Assembly (NCBI RefSeq): GCF_030408575.1
Contig: NZ_CP047047.1
Coordinates: 1,227,991-1,291,990 of the forward strand
Length of the DNA: 64,000 nucleotides
Direction of reading: 5' to 3'
Source: Corynebacterium auris
GTDB taxonomy: Bacteria; Actinomycetota; Actinomycetes; Mycobacteriales; Mycobacteriaceae
In this document: one piece after another, positions 48,261 to 59,278 of the stretch
Layout of the letters: each line of letters starts with the position of its first letter
Numbering within the stretch: the first letter of the stretch is position 1
Program-made: the position numbers and the translations under genes
Notes under the pieces: model-generated
Seen by the model: only the letters and a program-made list of their open reading frames with translations
The model's database searches: none
Told to the model about the DNA's origin: nothing

Positions 48261-49235
48261 CTACTCCCCGCCGGCGAGGTTGCCGTTAGTGTCGGCGACT
48301 CCGAGTTCCTCGGCGCGCTTGTCCGCGAGCGAGAGCAGACGGCGGATGCGTCCGGCGACGGCGTCTTTGGTCATGGGCGGCTCTGCCAGGCGCCCGAGCT
48401 CCTCCAGGGACGCGTGGCGGTGCTCCGCGCGCAGGTATCCGGCCTCGGCGAGGTGCTCCGGGACGTCGTCGCCGAGGATCTCCATCGCCCGTTCGACGCG
48501 CACGGCCGCCGCCGCGGCGGCCTGGGCGGAGCGGCGCGTGTTCGCGTCGTCGAAGGTGGCCAGGCGCCTGCCAGTGCTGGCCTGCACCTGCTTGCTGCGG
48601 CGCTTCTCATCCCACTGGAGGCGGGCGCGCGGCGCCCCCATCCGGCTGAGCAGGACGCCGATGGCTTCGCTGTCGCGCACGTAAACCCGCTCCACGCCGC
48701 GGGTCTCCTTAAGTTTCGCCGCCACGGACAGGCGCCGGGCGAGCCCGACAAGCGCCATCGCAGCTTCCTGGCACGGGCTGGTGACCTCGAGCGCCGCGCT
48801 GCGCCCCGGCTCGGTGAGCGTGCCGCGCGCTAAAAACGCACCCCGCCAGGCGGCTTCGACCTCGAGAATCGATCCGGAAATAATCTGCCGGGGCATGCCC
48901 ACCACCGGGTGCCCCGAGGCGGTGACCAGGCGCAGCCGACGCACAGCCTCCGCGGCTCCCTCCTCCACGCGCACCTGGTAGGCCTTCTCACGCCCGGCGG
49001 AGCCGTGCCGGACGGCGCCCACGCGCAGCCCCTCGACCCCGAGCGCACCAAGCGACTCGGCGAGGCGCTGCGCCACGGCGAGCTCGGCGAAATCCGCCAC
49101 CAGGACGGGGCCGAGCGGGGTCGTCTCGTACTCCCCCGCGAAGCGCACGAGCGCGGCCGCCTCCGCTGCCACGGCGTCGAGGGAGGATCCGGTGGCGTGC
49201 AGCAGTTCGTCTTTCACGTTCGCGGTCAGTGACAC
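48261..49235 (-). CDS. whiA: WhiA, sporulation/cell-division regulator
   Basis: About 324 residues from GTG 49235. That start gives the usual N-terminus SLTANVKDELL; starts at 49244 and 49271 are possible. The N-terminal part is a LAGLIDADG-derived fold (RGTLTEPGRSAALEV) and the C-terminal part an HTH (HASLEELGRLAEPPMTKDAVAGRIRRLLSL, shown in part). WhiA binds DNA and links growth to division in actinobacteria and firmicutes. Encoded in the conserved uvrC-rapZ-yvcK-whiA group, 108 bp before gap. Confidence 0.93.
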   Translation of the reverse strand: MSLTANVKDELLHATGSSLDAVAAEAAALVRFAGEYETTPLGPVLVADFAELAVAQRLAESLGALGVEGLRVGAVRHGSAGREKAYQVRVEEGAAEAVRRLRLVTASGHPVVGMPRQIISGSILEVEAAWRGAFLARGTLTEPGRSAALEVTSPCQEAAMALVGLARRLSVAAKLKETRGVERVYVRDSEAIGVLLSRMGAPRARLQWDEKRRSKQVQASTGRRLATFDDANTRRSAQAAAAAAVRVERAMEILGDDVPEHLAEAGYLRAEHRHASLEELGRLAEPPMTKDAVAGRIRRLLSLADKRAEELGVADTNGNLAGGE

Positions 49236-49286
49236 CCGCAACACCGCCTTCTGTGGCCCTTCACGTCCCAATGCAACGCGCCCAGT

Positions 49287-50249
49287 TTAGCGCCCGCGGT
49301 AGAGGTCGAGGAGCGCAACCGCCAGCTTGGCGGGGTCGTGCCTGTTCACAACGCCGTCGACGGCCTCTGCGTGGACGTCGCGGTAGGCCACGGTGGCTCC
49401 GACGGCCTCGGCCGTGCGCCGCAGGTGGAGGCGCTCGCCCTCCGTCGGGCTGATGTGGTTATCGGCGAGGAAGCAGTCCACCTTCAGCGACGGCGCGTGT
49501 TGCGAGAAGACGTGGATGTGGCGCTCGGTGGTAAAGCCCTGCGTCTCGCCGGCCTCCGGGGTGAGGTTGAGCAGCACGACGACCTTGGCGTCGGTGTCGT
49601 TGAGCGCCTCCACGACGTCCGGGACGAGCAGGTGCGGAATGACCGAGGAAAACCAGGAACCCGGGCCGATGGTGACGATGTCGGCGCTGTGGATCGCCTC
49701 GATCACGAGCGGGTTGACCGGCGGTTTCGCGGGCAAAAGGCGCACGCGGCGTACCGTCCCGGGCGTGGTGGCCACGGCGACCTGGCCGCGGACGGAGCGG
49801 ATGACCCGCGGGTCGTCGTCAAGCCCGGCGACTTCCGCCTCGATGTCGAGCGGCTCGTTGCACACCGGCAGCACCCGCCCCGCAGAACGGGTCCACCCGG
49901 TGAGGGTGTCGAGGGCGGCCTGGATGCTACCGAGGCGCTCCGTCAGCCCCGCGATAACCAGGTTGCCCAGCGCATGGCCGGCCATCGCCCCGTTGCCGCC
50001 GAAGCGGTGCTGGAGGGTGTCGCGCCACAGCCTGCCCGGCTCGTCGTCACAGGCGAGTGCCGCGCACGCCATGCGCAGGTCGCCCGGCGGGATAATGCCC
50101 ATCTCGCGGCGCAGGCGTCCGGAGGAGCCGCCGTCGTCGGCGACGGTGACCACGGCGTTGATGGCTTCGGCGTGGGCCTCGCGCGCGGCAAGGAGGGTCT
50201 GGTAGAGGCCGTGGCCGCCGCCAAGGCAGGTAAACGTAAGTGAACTCAT
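49287..50249 (-). CDS. yvcK: YvcK/CofD-like gluconeogenesis factor
   Basis: 320 residues. Nucleotide loop CLGGGHGLYQTL, then VVTVADDGGSSGRLR, and GPGSWFSSVIPHLLV. YvcK proteins bind UDP-sugars and influence carbon flow and cell-wall growth. It lies 27 bp after rapZ and 51 bp before whiA, the usual neighbourhood. Confidence 0.93.
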   Translation of the reverse strand: MSSLTFTCLGGGHGLYQTLLAAREAHAEAINAVVTVADDGGSSGRLRREMGIIPPGDLRMACAALACDDEPGRLWRDTLQHRFGGNGAMAGHALGNLVIAGLTERLGSIQAALDTLTGWTRSAGRVLPVCNEPLDIEAEVAGLDDDPRVIRSVRGQVAVATTPGTVRRVRLLPAKPPVNPLVIEAIHSADIVTIGPGSWFSSVIPHLLVPDVVEALNDTDAKVVVLLNLTPEAGETQGFTTERHIHVFSQHAPSLKVDCFLADNHISPTEGERLHLRRTAEAVGATVAYRDVHAEAVDGVVNRHDPAKLAVALLDLYRGR

Positions 50250-50276
50250 GGTGTGGCTGTCAGAAATTGAGGTGGA

Positions 50277-51146
50277 TCAGGAACGCTCGAGGTCGCGGTG
50301 CAGCACGCTGACCTCAACGGTGTCGGTCTCGCGCAGCTTGGCGGCGATGGCCTCCGACACCGCCACCGAGCGGTGGTGCCCGCCGGTGCACCCGATGCCG
50401 ACGGTGATGAAGTCCTTGCCCTCGTGCCGGTAGCCGCCCAGCATGGACACCAAAAGCGCCACCACGTTGTCGACAAACTCGGGCGCGCCCGGCTGGGACA
50501 GGACGTAGTCCGCGACGGGGGCGTCGACGCCGCGGAAGTCGCGCAACTCCTCGACCCAGTACGGGTTGGGCAAAAAGCGGACATCGAGGACGATGTCGGC
50601 GTCGCGCGGGGAGCCGTGCTTAAACCCGAAGGACTCCACCGTCACGTGCTGCTTGCCACCGCCGAGCTCGCCTACCGACGCCTCCACGGCGCGCCGCAGG
50701 TCGTGGACGGAGAGGTTGGAGGTGTCGATGATCACGTCGGCCGCCGCTCGCACCTGTGCGAGTTCCTCGCGCTCGCGCCGGATCCCGGCCTGGAGCGTCT
50801 CGTCCCCCTGGAGCGGGTGGGTGCGCCGCACACTGTCGAAGCGGCTAATGAGGACGTCGTCACGCGCCTCGAGGAAAAGAACGAAGGGGTCGGAGCCCGC
50901 CGCCCGGATCTCGTTGACCGTGCCCATCAGGGAGCCGTTGAACATGCGGGCGCGCACGTCCGTGACCACGGCGAGGCGCGCCACCGGGGAATTCTCGCCC
51001 CCGGCGAGCTCGATGAGCTCAAGGATCATCTGCGGCGGTAGGTTCTGTGCGACGAAGAAGCCCTTGTCCTCGAAGACCTTCGCGGCCGTGGACAGGCCCC
51101 CGCCGGACATACCTGTGATAATGACGGGGCGAATGACGGACACCAT
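50277..51146 (-). CDS. rapZ: RapZ family nucleotide-binding protein
   Basis: 289 residues from ATG 51146, with the fold starting at [14 protein letters not shown]. The P-loop reads [12 protein letters not shown], with Leu where Walker A has Lys. The C-terminal domain has [24 protein letters not shown] and [18 protein letters not shown], strongly conserved in RapZ. In E. coli RapZ controls glucosamine-6-phosphate synthesis through a small RNA; the actinobacterial role is unclear. Starts further upstream are open but lack homology. Confidence 0.92.
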   Translation of the reverse strand: MVSVIRPVIITGMSGGGLSTAAKVFEDKGFFVAQNLPPQMILELIELAGGENSPVARLAVVTDVRARMFNGSLMGTVNEIRAAGSDPFVLFLEARDDVLISRFDSVRRTHPLQGDETLQAGIRREREELAQVRAAADVIIDTSNLSVHDLRRAVEASVGELGGGKQHVTVESFGFKHGSPRDADIVLDVRFLPNPYWVEELRDFRGVDAPVADYVLSQPGAPEFVDNVVALLVSMLGGYRHEGKDFITVGIGCTGGHHRSVAVSEAIAAKLRETDTVEVSVLHRDLERS

Positions 51147-51180
51147 GCGGACAATCCTAACCAATCGCCCGCGGCCCGCA

Positions 51181-53238
51181 TCACTGGTTGTGCAGGTGCT
51201 CATAAATCGCCTCCGCCAGCTTCGGGCCAATTCCCTTGACCTGCTGGATGTCCTCGGTGCTCGCCTGCCGGATCTTCTTCACGCTGCCGAAGTGCTTGAC
51301 TAGATCCGTGCGCCTGGCCTGGCCGAGCCCGGGCACCCCGTCGAGCGCCGAGGCCCGCATGCGCTTGGAGCGCTGCTGCCGGTGGTAGGTGATGGCGAAG
51401 CGGTGCGCCTCGTCCCTGACCTGCTGCAGCAGGTACATGCCCTCGGAGTTGCGGGGCAGGATCACCGGCTCGTCGTCGCCGGGCACCCAGACCTCCTCCA
51501 GGCGCTTGGCCAGTCCGATCAGCGCCACGTCCACGATCCCGAGCTCGTCGAAGACGGCCTGCGCCGCGTTGACCTGGGGCTTGCCGCCGTCGACAATGAA
51601 GAGCTGCGGCGGGTAGGCGAAGCGCCTGGTGCCGGTGGTCTCCACGTCGGCGGCGTCGTCGTCGAAGACGTCCTCGTCGGGTGTGGCCAACTTGTCCTCG
51701 TGGTAGCGCCGGAAGCGGCGGCGGGTCACCTCGGCGATCGAGCCGACGTCATCGGAGCGCCCCTCGCCGGCGGCCTCGCGGATGCGGTAGCGCCGGTAGT
51801 CACTCTTCTTGGGCAAGCCGTCCTCGAATACCACGAGCGAGGCGACAACGTCCGTGCCCTGGATGTGGGAGATATCCGTGCACTCGATGCGCAACGGCGC
51901 CTCCTCGAGGCCGAGCGCATCCTGGATGTCCTGCAGCGCCTGCGAGCGCGCCGTGAGGTCGCCGACCCGCTTCAGTTTGTGCTGGTGCAGCGCCTCCGCG
52001 GCGTTGCGGTGGACTGTCTCCATGAGCGCCGCCTTGTCCCCGCGCTGCGGCACGCGGATCTCGACGGGCCCCCCGCGCAGCTCCGCGAGCAGCTCGGTGA
52101 CCTCCTCCGGCTCGTCGGGCATGACCGCGACGAGAATCTCCCGCGGCACCGGGACCGGCGGGCGGGCCGCGGCGTGGGACTCCTGGTCCACCCCGCGGCG
52201 GCGGATCTTGCTCTCCAGCAGCGCGCGGTCCTCCTCCTCTTCCAGCCGCACCCGCTCGACGGCGTCGGAGTAGTACTGCACGAGGAAGTTCTGCATCAGC
52301 GTCGGAAGAGCCGGGTCGTCCTGGCCCTCCTCGAGGCGCTCGCCGCTGCCCGGCTCGTCGCCGGTCTTCTCCACGACCCAGCCGCGCTGGGCGCGGGTGC
52401 GCCCGTCGCGGATATTGAAGATCTGCACGGCGGCCTCGAGCTCGTCGGTGTCGAAGGCGATGACGTCAGCGTCGGTGCCCTTGGTGAGCACCACCGTCTG
52501 GCGCTCCATGACCTTGTTCACCGCCCCGAGGTCGTCGCGAAGCCTCGCAGCCTTCTCGAACTCGAGGTTCTCCGCCGCCTCGTTCATCCGGCGGGTCAGT
52601 TCGCGCACCACCGCGTCGGTGCGCCCCGACATGAAGGCGAGGAAGCCCCGGACCGTCTCGTCGTATTCGGTCTCATCGACGCGGCCGACGCACGGCGCCG
52701 AGCACTTGTCTATGTAGCCGAGCAGGCACGGCCGACCCAGCGCCTCATGGCGTTTGTAGACGCCGTTCGAGCAGGTGCGGATGGGGAAAACTCGGGTGAG
52801 CAGGTCCAGCGTCTCGCGCACCGCCCAGGCGTGGGAAAAGGGGCCGAAGTAACGCACCCCCTTGCGCCGCGGGCCGCGGTAGAAAAACGCGCGGGGGAAG
52901 CGCTCCCCGACGCTGACCGCGAGCATGGGGTACGTCTTGTCGTCGCGGTACATGACGTTGAACCACGGGTCGAAGCGCTTGATCCAGGTGTACTCAAGCT
53001 GGAGGGCCTCGACCTCGGAGGAGACAACCGTCCATTCCACCGACCCGGCGGTGAACACCATCTGCCGCGTCCGCGGGTGCAGCTGCTGCGGCGGCTGGAA
53101 GTAGTTCCCCAGGCGCGCGCGCAGGTTCTTCGCCTTGCCCACGTAGATGACCCGGCCGTTCGGGTCGCGGAACTTGTACACACCCGGCTCCGTCGGAATC
53201 GTTCCCGGGGCGGGGCGGTAGCTTGCGGGATTGGGCAC
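51181..53238 (-). CDS. uvrC: Excinuclease ABC subunit C
   Basis: 685 residues, full length, GTG start. N-terminal GIY-YIG nuclease ([20 protein letters not shown]), UVR domain ([15 protein letters not shown]), RNase H-like second nuclease ([33 protein letters not shown]) and C-terminal HhH ([34 protein letters not shown]). It makes both incisions in nucleotide excision repair with UvrAB. Confidence 0.96.
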   Translation of the reverse strand: MPNPASYRPAPGTIPTEPGVYKFRDPNGRVIYVGKAKNLRARLGNYFQPPQQLHPRTRQMVFTAGSVEWTVVSSEVEALQLEYTWIKRFDPWFNVMYRDDKTYPMLAVSVGERFPRAFFYRGPRRKGVRYFGPFSHAWAVRETLDLLTRVFPIRTCSNGVYKRHEALGRPCLLGYIDKCSAPCVGRVDETEYDETVRGFLAFMSGRTDAVVRELTRRMNEAAENLEFEKAARLRDDLGAVNKVMERQTVVLTKGTDADVIAFDTDELEAAVQIFNIRDGRTRAQRGWVVEKTGDEPGSGERLEEGQDDPALPTLMQNFLVQYYSDAVERVRLEEEEDRALLESKIRRRGVDQESHAAARPPVPVPREILVAVMPDEPEEVTELLAELRGGPVEIRVPQRGDKAALMETVHRNAAEALHQHKLKRVGDLTARSQALQDIQDALGLEEAPLRIECTDISHIQGTDVVASLVVFEDGLPKKSDYRRYRIREAAGEGRSDDVGSIAEVTRRRFRRYHEDKLATPDEDVFDDDAADVETTGTRRFAYPPQLFIVDGGKPQVNAAQAVFDELGIVDVALIGLAKRLEEVWVPGDDEPVILPRNSEGMYLLQQVRDEAHRFAITYHRQQRSKRMRASALDGVPGLGQARRTDLVKHFGSVKKIRQASTEDIQQVKGIGPKLAEAIYEHLHNQ

Positions 53239-53245
53239 GGGCGGG

Positions 53246-53785
53246 TTACTCCTCCGGCATGTAGGCGGCTTCGAGGCGGCGGAACTTCGTCACAGCGTCG
53301 AGGGCTGCGGCCCCGTCGCCCGCCTGGATCGCCCACAGCGGAACGTACTCGAACTCCGGCAGCTCGAGCCTTGCCATCCGCGCCCCCCGCGGGAAGGACA
53401 AACCGTAGATAACCAACCAGGGATAAAAGCGGGTGCCGATGATGTTGCGCACCTCCACACCGTCCTCGTTGGCGCGCACTCGCGGGCGGGTGAGCGCGAA
53501 CCAGGACAGGACGCTGATAATCAAGCCCACGCCCGGGAATGCGAACTTGTCAATCTGCGTGATGGTCAGGCCCGTGAACTCCACGTCGAGCACCGCGGCC
53601 ATGAAAATGTGCACGGCCATAACCACGATCACCCACACGACAGCGACCTTGCGCAGGTACGACGAGGTGATCTCGAGCTCCCACGGCTTCGTCGTGACCA
53701 CCGCGTGTGGGTCGGCGGCGTTCAGGTACTCCAGCTCGCCGTCGCTCAGCCTGTTACCCTCGCTCACGTCCTCTTCTCTCCCCAT
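53246..53785 (-). CDS. PH-domain membrane protein
   Basis: 179 residues from ATG 53785; GTG at 53764 with AGAGGA before it is an alternative. Two membrane helices ([19 protein letters not shown] and [18 protein letters not shown]) precede a bacterial PH-like domain ([25 protein letters not shown]). It lies between ribH and uvrC, 7 bp before uvrC, as in other corynebacteria. Function unknown. Confidence 0.8.
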   Translation of the reverse strand: MGREEDVSEGNRLSDGELEYLNAADPHAVVTTKPWELEITSSYLRKVAVVWVIVVMAVHIFMAAVLDVEFTGLTITQIDKFAFPGVGLIISVLSWFALTRPRVRANEDGVEVRNIIGTRFYPWLVIYGLSFPRGARMARLELPEFEYVPLWAIQAGDGAAALDAVTKFRRLEAAYMPEE

Positions 53786-53849
53786 CACCGCCGCGCCCGG
53801 AATGCGCGGCCTCGTTCGTGCCTGATCCTAGTCCTTGCCGCGCCGTTGA

Positions 53850-54335
53850 CTAAACCCGCGGCGTGAGCGCACGCACGCGCTTCAGCTCGACGGCGGCCCC
53901 GAGCGCGGCCTCCACGGCCTCAGCCCCCTTGTCCTCCTTCGCCCCCTCCCCGCCGGCGCGGTCGAGGGCCTGGTCCTCCTCGTCGACAGTGAGCACGCCG
54001 TTGCCGACGGGCGTGGACTCGTCGAGCGCAATGCGGGTCAACCCCGCGGTCACGGAGTCGCACACGTACGTGAAGTGTGCCGTCTCCCCGCGGATGACGC
54101 AGCCGAGGGCGACGACGGCATCGTAGCGCCGGGCGCACTCCTGCACCACGACGGGCAGCTCGAGCGCGCCCGCGACGAGGTACTCGTCCACCTTCGCGCC
54201 GAGTTCCCGGGCCCGCGCCACGGCCCGGGAGTTCAGCTGGGAGACAATGCGCTCGTTCCAGCGGGTGGACACGACGGCGAGGGTCAAACCCTCCGCCTTG
54301 ATTGCGTAGCCCTGGGGCGCTGCGTGGGTGGCCAT
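53850..54335 (-). CDS. ribH: 6,7-Dimethyl-8-ribityllumazine synthase
   Basis: 161 residues. [29 protein letters not shown] and [18 protein letters not shown] form the substrate site. It makes lumazine from the two products of RibAB and RibD. The C-terminal Lys/Glu-rich tail is typical. 11 bp after ribAB. Confidence 0.96.
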   Translation of the reverse strand: MATHAAPQGYAIKAEGLTLAVVSTRWNERIVSQLNSRAVARARELGAKVDEYLVAGALELPVVVQECARRYDAVVALGCVIRGETAHFTYVCDSVTAGLTRIALDESTPVGNGVLTVDEEDQALDRAGGEGAKEDKGAEAVEAALGAAVELKRVRALTPRV

Positions 54336-54346
54336 CGGCGTGCTCC

Positions 54347-55603
54347 TTAACGTAGGGGGTGGTCGGCGCTGTCCTGCCAGTGTTCCACAGAGGGCAGGTC
54401 GTGGCCCATCCGGTCGCGCTTGGTCCGCAGGTAGCGGATGTTGTCGTGGGAGGGGGCGACCTCGATGCGAGTGCGCCCGCTGACCTCTGGGCCGAAGCCC
54501 GTCAGCGCGAGCACTTTGTCGGGGTTGTTGGACAGGACCTCGAAGGACTCGACTCCCAGGTCGGCGAGGATCTGCCCCGCCACGGAGTACTCGCGGGCGT
54601 CGATGGGCAGACCCTGCTCCAGGTTGGCGTCGACGGTGTCCAGCCCCTCGTCCTGCAGCCGATAGGCCTCGAGCTTGGCCAGCAGGCCGATGCCACGGCC
54701 CTCATGGCCGCGCACGTAGACGATGACACCGGCCCCCGCTTCCTGGACGCGCCGCATGGACTCGTGCAGCTGGGGGCCGCAGTCGCAGCGGCGCGAGCCG
54801 AAGACGTCTCCGGTCAGGCACTCCGAGTGCACGCGCACGAGCAGCTCCCGTGCCCCGGCGATGTCGCCCTTGACCAGGGCAATGTGCTCGGTGCCGTCCA
54901 CCACGTTGCGGTATCCGTAGGCGTCGAAGTCGCCGAACTCCGTGGGCAGGTGGGTGACCACGGTGCGTTCGACGAAGCGCTCCCGGTGGCGTCGATACGC
55001 GATGAGCTGCTCGATGGAAATCATCTTCAGCCCGTGGGCGTGAGCGAAGGCGCGCAGCTCCGGGCCGCGCGCCATCTCCGTCGGGTCCTGCTCCGAGACG
55101 ATCTCGCACAGCGCGCCCACGGGCGCCCGCCCGGCCAGCCGCGCGAGGTCCACGGAGGCTTCCGTGTGCCCGTCGCGGGTGAGCACGCCGCCGCGGCGTG
55201 CGCGCAGCGGGACGACGTGCCCGGGGCGGGTGAAGTCCGCTGGCCCGCGCGACGGGTCGGCGAGGCGGGTGATCGTCTCGCAGCGCGAGCGCGCGGAGAT
55301 GCCCGTGGTTCCCGTGGCGGCGTCGACGGTGACGGTGTAGGCGGTGCCGCGGGCGTCCTCGTTGCGGGCCACCATGGGCGGCAGCTGCAGCGCGTCCGCG
55401 CGCTCGTCCTCCATGGCCACGCAGATGTAGCCGGAGGTGTAGCGCACCATGAAGGCGACAAGCTCGGGGGTGGCCAGATCCGCGGCGAAAATGAGATCGC
55501 CCTCGTTCTCTCGGTCCTCGTTGTCGACGACGACGACGGCCTCGCCGCGCGCAACCGCCGCGATTGCGTCTTCAACCGGGTCTAGGGAGATCGGATCCGT
55601 CAT
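54347..55603 (-). CDS. ribAB: Bifunctional DHBP synthase / GTP cyclohydrolase II
   Basis: 418 residues. The RibB half (1-205) has [15 protein letters not shown] and [21 protein letters not shown] in parts. The RibA half has the zinc site [15 protein letters not shown] and [13 protein letters not shown], then catalytic [12 protein letters not shown]. Both enzymes feed riboflavin synthesis: dihydroxybutanone phosphate and the pyrimidine precursor. Confidence 0.96.
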   Translation of the reverse strand: MTDPISLDPVEDAIAAVARGEAVVVVDNEDRENEGDLIFAADLATPELVAFMVRYTSGYICVAMEDERADALQLPPMVARNEDARGTAYTVTVDAATGTTGISARSRCETITRLADPSRGPADFTRPGHVVPLRARRGGVLTRDGHTEASVDLARLAGRAPVGALCEIVSEQDPTEMARGPELRAFAHAHGLKMISIEQLIAYRRHRERFVERTVVTHLPTEFGDFDAYGYRNVVDGTEHIALVKGDIAGARELLVRVHSECLTGDVFGSRRCDCGPQLHESMRRVQEAGAGVIVYVRGHEGRGIGLLAKLEAYRLQDEGLDTVDANLEQGLPIDAREYSVAGQILADLGVESFEVLSNNPDKVLALTGFGPEVSGRTRIEVAPSHDNIRYLRTKRDRMGHDLPSVEHWQDSADHPLR

Positions 55604-55614
55604 GGGTGCTTAGC

Positions 55615-56220
55615 TTAGTCCCCGACCATTTTCTCAACGTATTTGGCCACGATGTCCACCTCGAGGTTCACCGGGTCGCCCTCGGCGAGCTCGCCCGCCG
55701 TCGTCTCCGCGAGCGTCGTCGGAATCAGCGAGACCTCGAACCACCCCTCGCCTTCCTGTGGCCCCACCGCAGAAACCGTGAGCGAGGTGCCGTTGACGGC
55801 GATAGAGCCCTTCTCCACCACGTAGCGCGCGCACGATTCCGGCAGGCTGAAGCGCAGCACCTCCCAGTGCTGCGAGGCCGTGCGGCGTACTAGCCGGGCC
55901 ACCGCGTCGACGTGGCCCTGCACGATGTGCCCGCCGAGGCGGCCCCCTGCGGCGAGCGCGCGCTCGAGGTTCACGCGCGAGCCGGGCCCGTAGGTGCCCA
56001 GCCGGGAGCGCCGCAGCGTCTCCCGAATCACGTCGGCGGTAAACGAACCCTCCGCCGGGTCCAGGTCCACCACGGTCAGGCACACCCCGTCGACGCTGAT
56101 GGAGTCGCCCGGGCGTGCGTCCTGCGTGACCAGGGGGGCGGCGACCGCCAGCCGCACGGCGTCGCCGAGCTCCTCGACGGCCGTGACGTGCCCGATCTCC
56201 TCGACCAATCCAGTAAACAT
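55615..56220 (-). CDS. ribE: Riboflavin synthase alpha chain
   Basis: 201 residues formed of two lumazine-binding repeats: MFTGLVEEIGHV with ISVDGVCLTVVD, then GGHIVQGHVDAVARL with IAVNGTSLTVSAV. It dismutates two lumazines into riboflavin. It abuts ribD with no intergenic base. Confidence 0.96.
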   Translation of the reverse strand: MFTGLVEEIGHVTAVEELGDAVRLAVAAPLVTQDARPGDSISVDGVCLTVVDLDPAEGSFTADVIRETLRRSRLGTYGPGSRVNLERALAAGGRLGGHIVQGHVDAVARLVRRTASQHWEVLRFSLPESCARYVVEKGSIAVNGTSLTVSAVGPQEGEGWFEVSLIPTTLAETTAGELAEGDPVNLEVDIVAKYVEKMVGD

Positions 56221-57192
56221 TTACCTCTCCATTTCCATCAGTACATCCTGGCCTAGCCTGTGCAGCCCGCTGAGCTGAAAACGGGGGGCCGCAGCCAGGG
56301 TCGGCGCCAGAGCACGCGTGACGACGCCCCGCCCGCCGCCCAGGACCATCGGAGCCAGGTACGCCTGCACCCTGTCAACGACACCGAGCGCGAACACGCT
56401 GGTGAGCAGCCCGGCCCCGCCCTCGACGAGCACGTCGCGCGCGCCGGTGGCCCACAGTGTATCGAGCGCCTCCTCAGGCGTGGCGTACTGCTCGAAGCCG
56501 AGGCGGGTGAGGTTTCCCTCCGGCACCTCGCGCGCGCCCACCACGACCCGCCGCGGCTGGCGCGGCATGAGCGTGCCGTCTGGGTGGCGGGCCGTGAGCG
56601 AGGGGTTATCCGCGAGCGCGGTTCCGGTGCCGATGAGGATGGCGTCGCGCCCGGCGCGGTCCGCGTGGACGTGCTGGCGGGCCTCGTCGCCGGTAATCCA
56701 CTGGCTGGAGCCGTCCGGCGCGGCGGTGAAGCCGTCGGCTGTGGCGGCGAACTTGGCGGTCACGGACACGCGCCCGTGGCGCACGCTGGCCAGCCAGGGC
56801 TGCAGCGCCTCCACCCGCGTGGGCACGTACTCCGCGGCAATGCCGTGTTCGCGCAAGTACTCGGCACCGCCCGCGGCCTGCGGGTTCGGGTCGGCGGTGA
56901 GGTAGATCACGCGCGAAACCCCGGCGGCAACCAGCGCCTCGGAGCACGGCCCGGTGCGGCCGGTGTGGTTGCAGGGTTCGAGGGTGACCACCAGGGTCGC
57001 CCCGCGCGCCTTATCCCCCGCCCGCCGCAGGGCGTGGATTTCGGCGTGGGGGCCGCCCGCAGGGGAGGTGGCCCCGGTGGATATCAACTCACCACCAGGG
57101 CCGAACAGCGCGCAGCCGACCGGTGGGTTGGGCGAGGTCGTGCCGCGTACCGAGTCGCCGGCCCGCAACGCCTGCTCAACATCCGGGAACAC
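56221..57192 (-). CDS. ribD: Bifunctional riboflavin deaminase/reductase
   Basis: 323 residues. The N-terminal cytidine-deaminase fold has zinc ligands in GPHAEIHALR and LEPCNHTGRTGPCSEAL. The C-terminal reductase has SVTAKFAATADGF, LIGTGTALADNPSLTAR and LVEGGAGLLTSVF. Second and third steps of the pyrimidine branch. It starts 2 bp after the rpe direction stop (57195), tight operon. Confidence 0.95.
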   Translation of the reverse strand: MFPDVEQALRAGDSVRGTTSPNPPVGCALFGPGGELISTGATSPAGGPHAEIHALRRAGDKARGATLVVTLEPCNHTGRTGPCSEALVAAGVSRVIYLTADPNPQAAGGAEYLREHGIAAEYVPTRVEALQPWLASVRHGRVSVTAKFAATADGFTAAPDGSSQWITGDEARQHVHADRAGRDAILIGTGTALADNPSLTARHPDGTLMPRQPRRVVVGAREVPEGNLTRLGFEQYATPEEALDTLWATGARDVLVEGGAGLLTSVFALGVVDRVQAYLAPMVLGGGRGVVTRALAPTLAAAPRFQLSGLHRLGQDVLMEMER

Positions 57193-57194
57193 GG

Positions 57195-57857
57195 CTACTC
57201 AGCCCGTGCCTCGGCGGCGAGGCGGCGCAGCTCCTCCACTGCCTGCGCCGGGTTGTCCGCCCCGAAGACGGCGGAGCCGGCCACGAAGGCGTCCACCCCC
57301 GCCTCGGCGGCCTGGGCGATCGTGGCCGCGCCGATGCCGCCGTCGATGCCGATGAGGGTGTCGAGCCCCTCCGCGTCGATGTGCTGGCGCAGCCTCAGCA
57401 CCTTGCTCAGCACCTCCGGCATGAACTTCTGCCCGCCAAACCCCGGCTCGACGCTCATGACCATGACTTCGGCGAAGTTCTCCAGCCCGTCGAGGTAGGG
57501 CTCGATGGGGGTGCCCGGCTTCAGGGCGAAGCCCGCCTGCACTCCGAGCTCGCTGATCTGCCGTGCGGCCGAGAGGTGGTCGCGCGTGGCCTCAACGTGA
57601 AAAACCAGGCGGTCTCCGCCGGCGGCGGCGTAGGTGGCGAACCACCGCTCCGGCTCCTCGATCATCAGGTGCATGTCCAGGAACTGGTCGGTCACGCCGT
57701 CGACGGCCCGCGTCACGTCCGGCCCGAAGGAGAGGTTGGGCACGAAGTGGCCGTCCATGATGTCCACGTGAATGAGATCGGCGCCGGCGACCTTGCGCAC
57801 GTCCTCGCCCAAAGCGGCGTAGTTAGCGGCGAGAATCGAGGGGGCGATGTAGATCAT
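57195..57857 (-). CDS. rpe: Ribulose-phosphate 3-epimerase
   Basis: 220 residues from ATG 57857; the upstream extension has no homology. IAPSILAANYAALGED, HVDIMDGHFVPNLSFGP with the metal-site His and Asp, and GGQKFMPEVL then GIDGGIG. It converts ribulose-5-phosphate to xylulose-5-phosphate and thus also serves RibB substrate supply. Confidence 0.96.
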   Translation of the reverse strand: MIYIAPSILAANYAALGEDVRKVAGADLIHVDIMDGHFVPNLSFGPDVTRAVDGVTDQFLDMHLMIEEPERWFATYAAAGGDRLVFHVEATRDHLSAARQISELGVQAGFALKPGTPIEPYLDGLENFAEVMVMSVEPGFGGQKFMPEVLSKVLRLRQHIDAEGLDTLIGIDGGIGAATIAQAAEAGVDAFVAGSAVFGADNPAQAVEELRRLAAEARAE

Positions 57858-57862
57858 GGGTA

Positions 57863-59278
57863 CTACCCTAGCTTTCGCAGGACGGAGAAAAACATGGCGT
57901 CGGTGCCGTGGCGGTGCGGCCACATCTGCACGCTCGGACCCGCGCCGACGTTAGCCATCGGCTCGACGAAACCACGGGCGTCGAGCTCCTCGAGCCCGCC
58001 CGCGGCCAGGGCGCGATCCACCACCTCCCTCGTCTCGCGGCGGTCGGGCGAGCAGGTGGAGTACACCACCACCCCCCCGGGCCTGACCAGCTGGGTGGCG
58101 GAGGTGAGAAGCTCGAACTGCAGGCCTGTCAGGTCCGCGATATCGTCCTCTGTCTTGGTCCAGCGGGCCTCGGGGCGCCTCCGCAGGGCGCCGAGGCCGG
58201 AACAGGGGGCGTCGACAAGCACCCTGTCGTAGCCCTGTTCGAGGCCCGGGTTCCTCCCGTCGGCGACGTGGACACGCACGGGCAGGCCCGCGACGGCCTT
58301 GCGGATGAGCTCCGCGCGGTGCCCGCTGACCTCGACCGCGTCGACGCTCGCGCCGTCGATCTGCGCGAGCGCGCCCAACAGCGCCGCCTTGCCGCCCGGG
58401 CCGGCGCACAGATCGAGCCAGCGCCCCGCGTCCGCCTCGACGGGGACGGTGGCGGTGGCCCGGGCGATCAGCTGCGAGCCCTCGTCCTGGACGGCGGCGA
58501 GACGCTCCCGCACCGGCTCTAGCTGGCCGGGGTCCCCCTCGGGCAGGTACACGGCGTAGGGGGAGTATTTGCCCTCCTCTCCGCCGGTGGCGAGGGCGAG
58601 CTCCTCGGCCGAGATCTCGCCGGGCCGGGCGACGAGGTGCACGATCGGGCGCTCGCTGTCGGCCTCGAGCGCAGCCGCCAGCTCCTTGTCCGGCAGCACC
58701 TGCGCGAAGGAGCGCGCGATCCACTCCGGGTGTGCGGTGCGGAAAGCGAGCCCGGCTAGCTCTCCGTCCGGGGTGAGCTTGTCCAGCCACGCCTCGGCCG
58801 GGGTCCGCGAGATCGTGCGCAGCACCCCGTTGGCAAAGCCCTTCGCCTTAGCCTGGCCCGCCGCCTCGACCAAGCGCACGGAGGTGTCCACGGCGGCGTG
58901 GCTGCCGACGCGCATGTACAGCAGCTGATACGTACCGATGCGCAGCGCCGCAAGCACCTCGGGCGCGATTTCGCCGAGAGGCCACGAGGAGCATTCGCCG
59001 ATGACGGTGTCCACAACGCCCAGCGTGCGCAGCGCGCCGTAGGTGAGCTCGGTGGCGAAGGCGGCGTCGCGCCCGGTCACCTTCCGCTCCCGCAGCAGGG
59101 CGGGCAGGGTGAGGTTGGCATACGCCTCGTCCACGGCGACGCGGCGCACCACCTCCCAGGCCGCCTCGCGGGCTTTATCGCCTATCGACGCCCTCACGGC
59201 CGAACGGGTCTCCTTCACCACCCGCCCGCCCTTCGGCTGCCTGCGCCCCGCGGCGCGGGAACGAAAACCTCCGCTCAC
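57863..59278 (-). CDS. rsmB: 16S rRNA m5C967 methyltransferase (RsmB/Fmu)
   Basis: 471 residues, GTG start. An N-terminal NusB-like RNA-binding domain (about 25-165) precedes the methyltransferase: [34 protein letters not shown] and [10 protein letters not shown], with the two catalytic Cys of m5C RNA methyltransferases. The start overlaps the fmt stop (GTGA). Confidence 0.93.
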   Translation of the reverse strand: MSGGFRSRAAGRRQPKGGRVVKETRSAVRASIGDKAREAAWEVVRRVAVDEAYANLTLPALLRERKVTGRDAAFATELTYGALRTLGVVDTVIGECSSWPLGEIAPEVLAALRIGTYQLLYMRVGSHAAVDTSVRLVEAAGQAKAKGFANGVLRTISRTPAEAWLDKLTPDGELAGLAFRTAHPEWIARSFAQVLPDKELAAALEADSERPIVHLVARPGEISAEELALATGGEEGKYSPYAVYLPEGDPGQLEPVRERLAAVQDEGSQLIARATATVPVEADAGRWLDLCAGPGGKAALLGALAQIDGASVDAVEVSGHRAELIRKAVAGLPVRVHVADGRNPGLEQGYDRVLVDAPCSGLGALRRRPEARWTKTEDDIADLTGLQFELLTSATQLVRPGGVVVYSTCSPDRRETREVVDRALAAGGLEELDARGFVEPMANVGAGPSVQMWPHRHGTDAMFFSVLRKLG

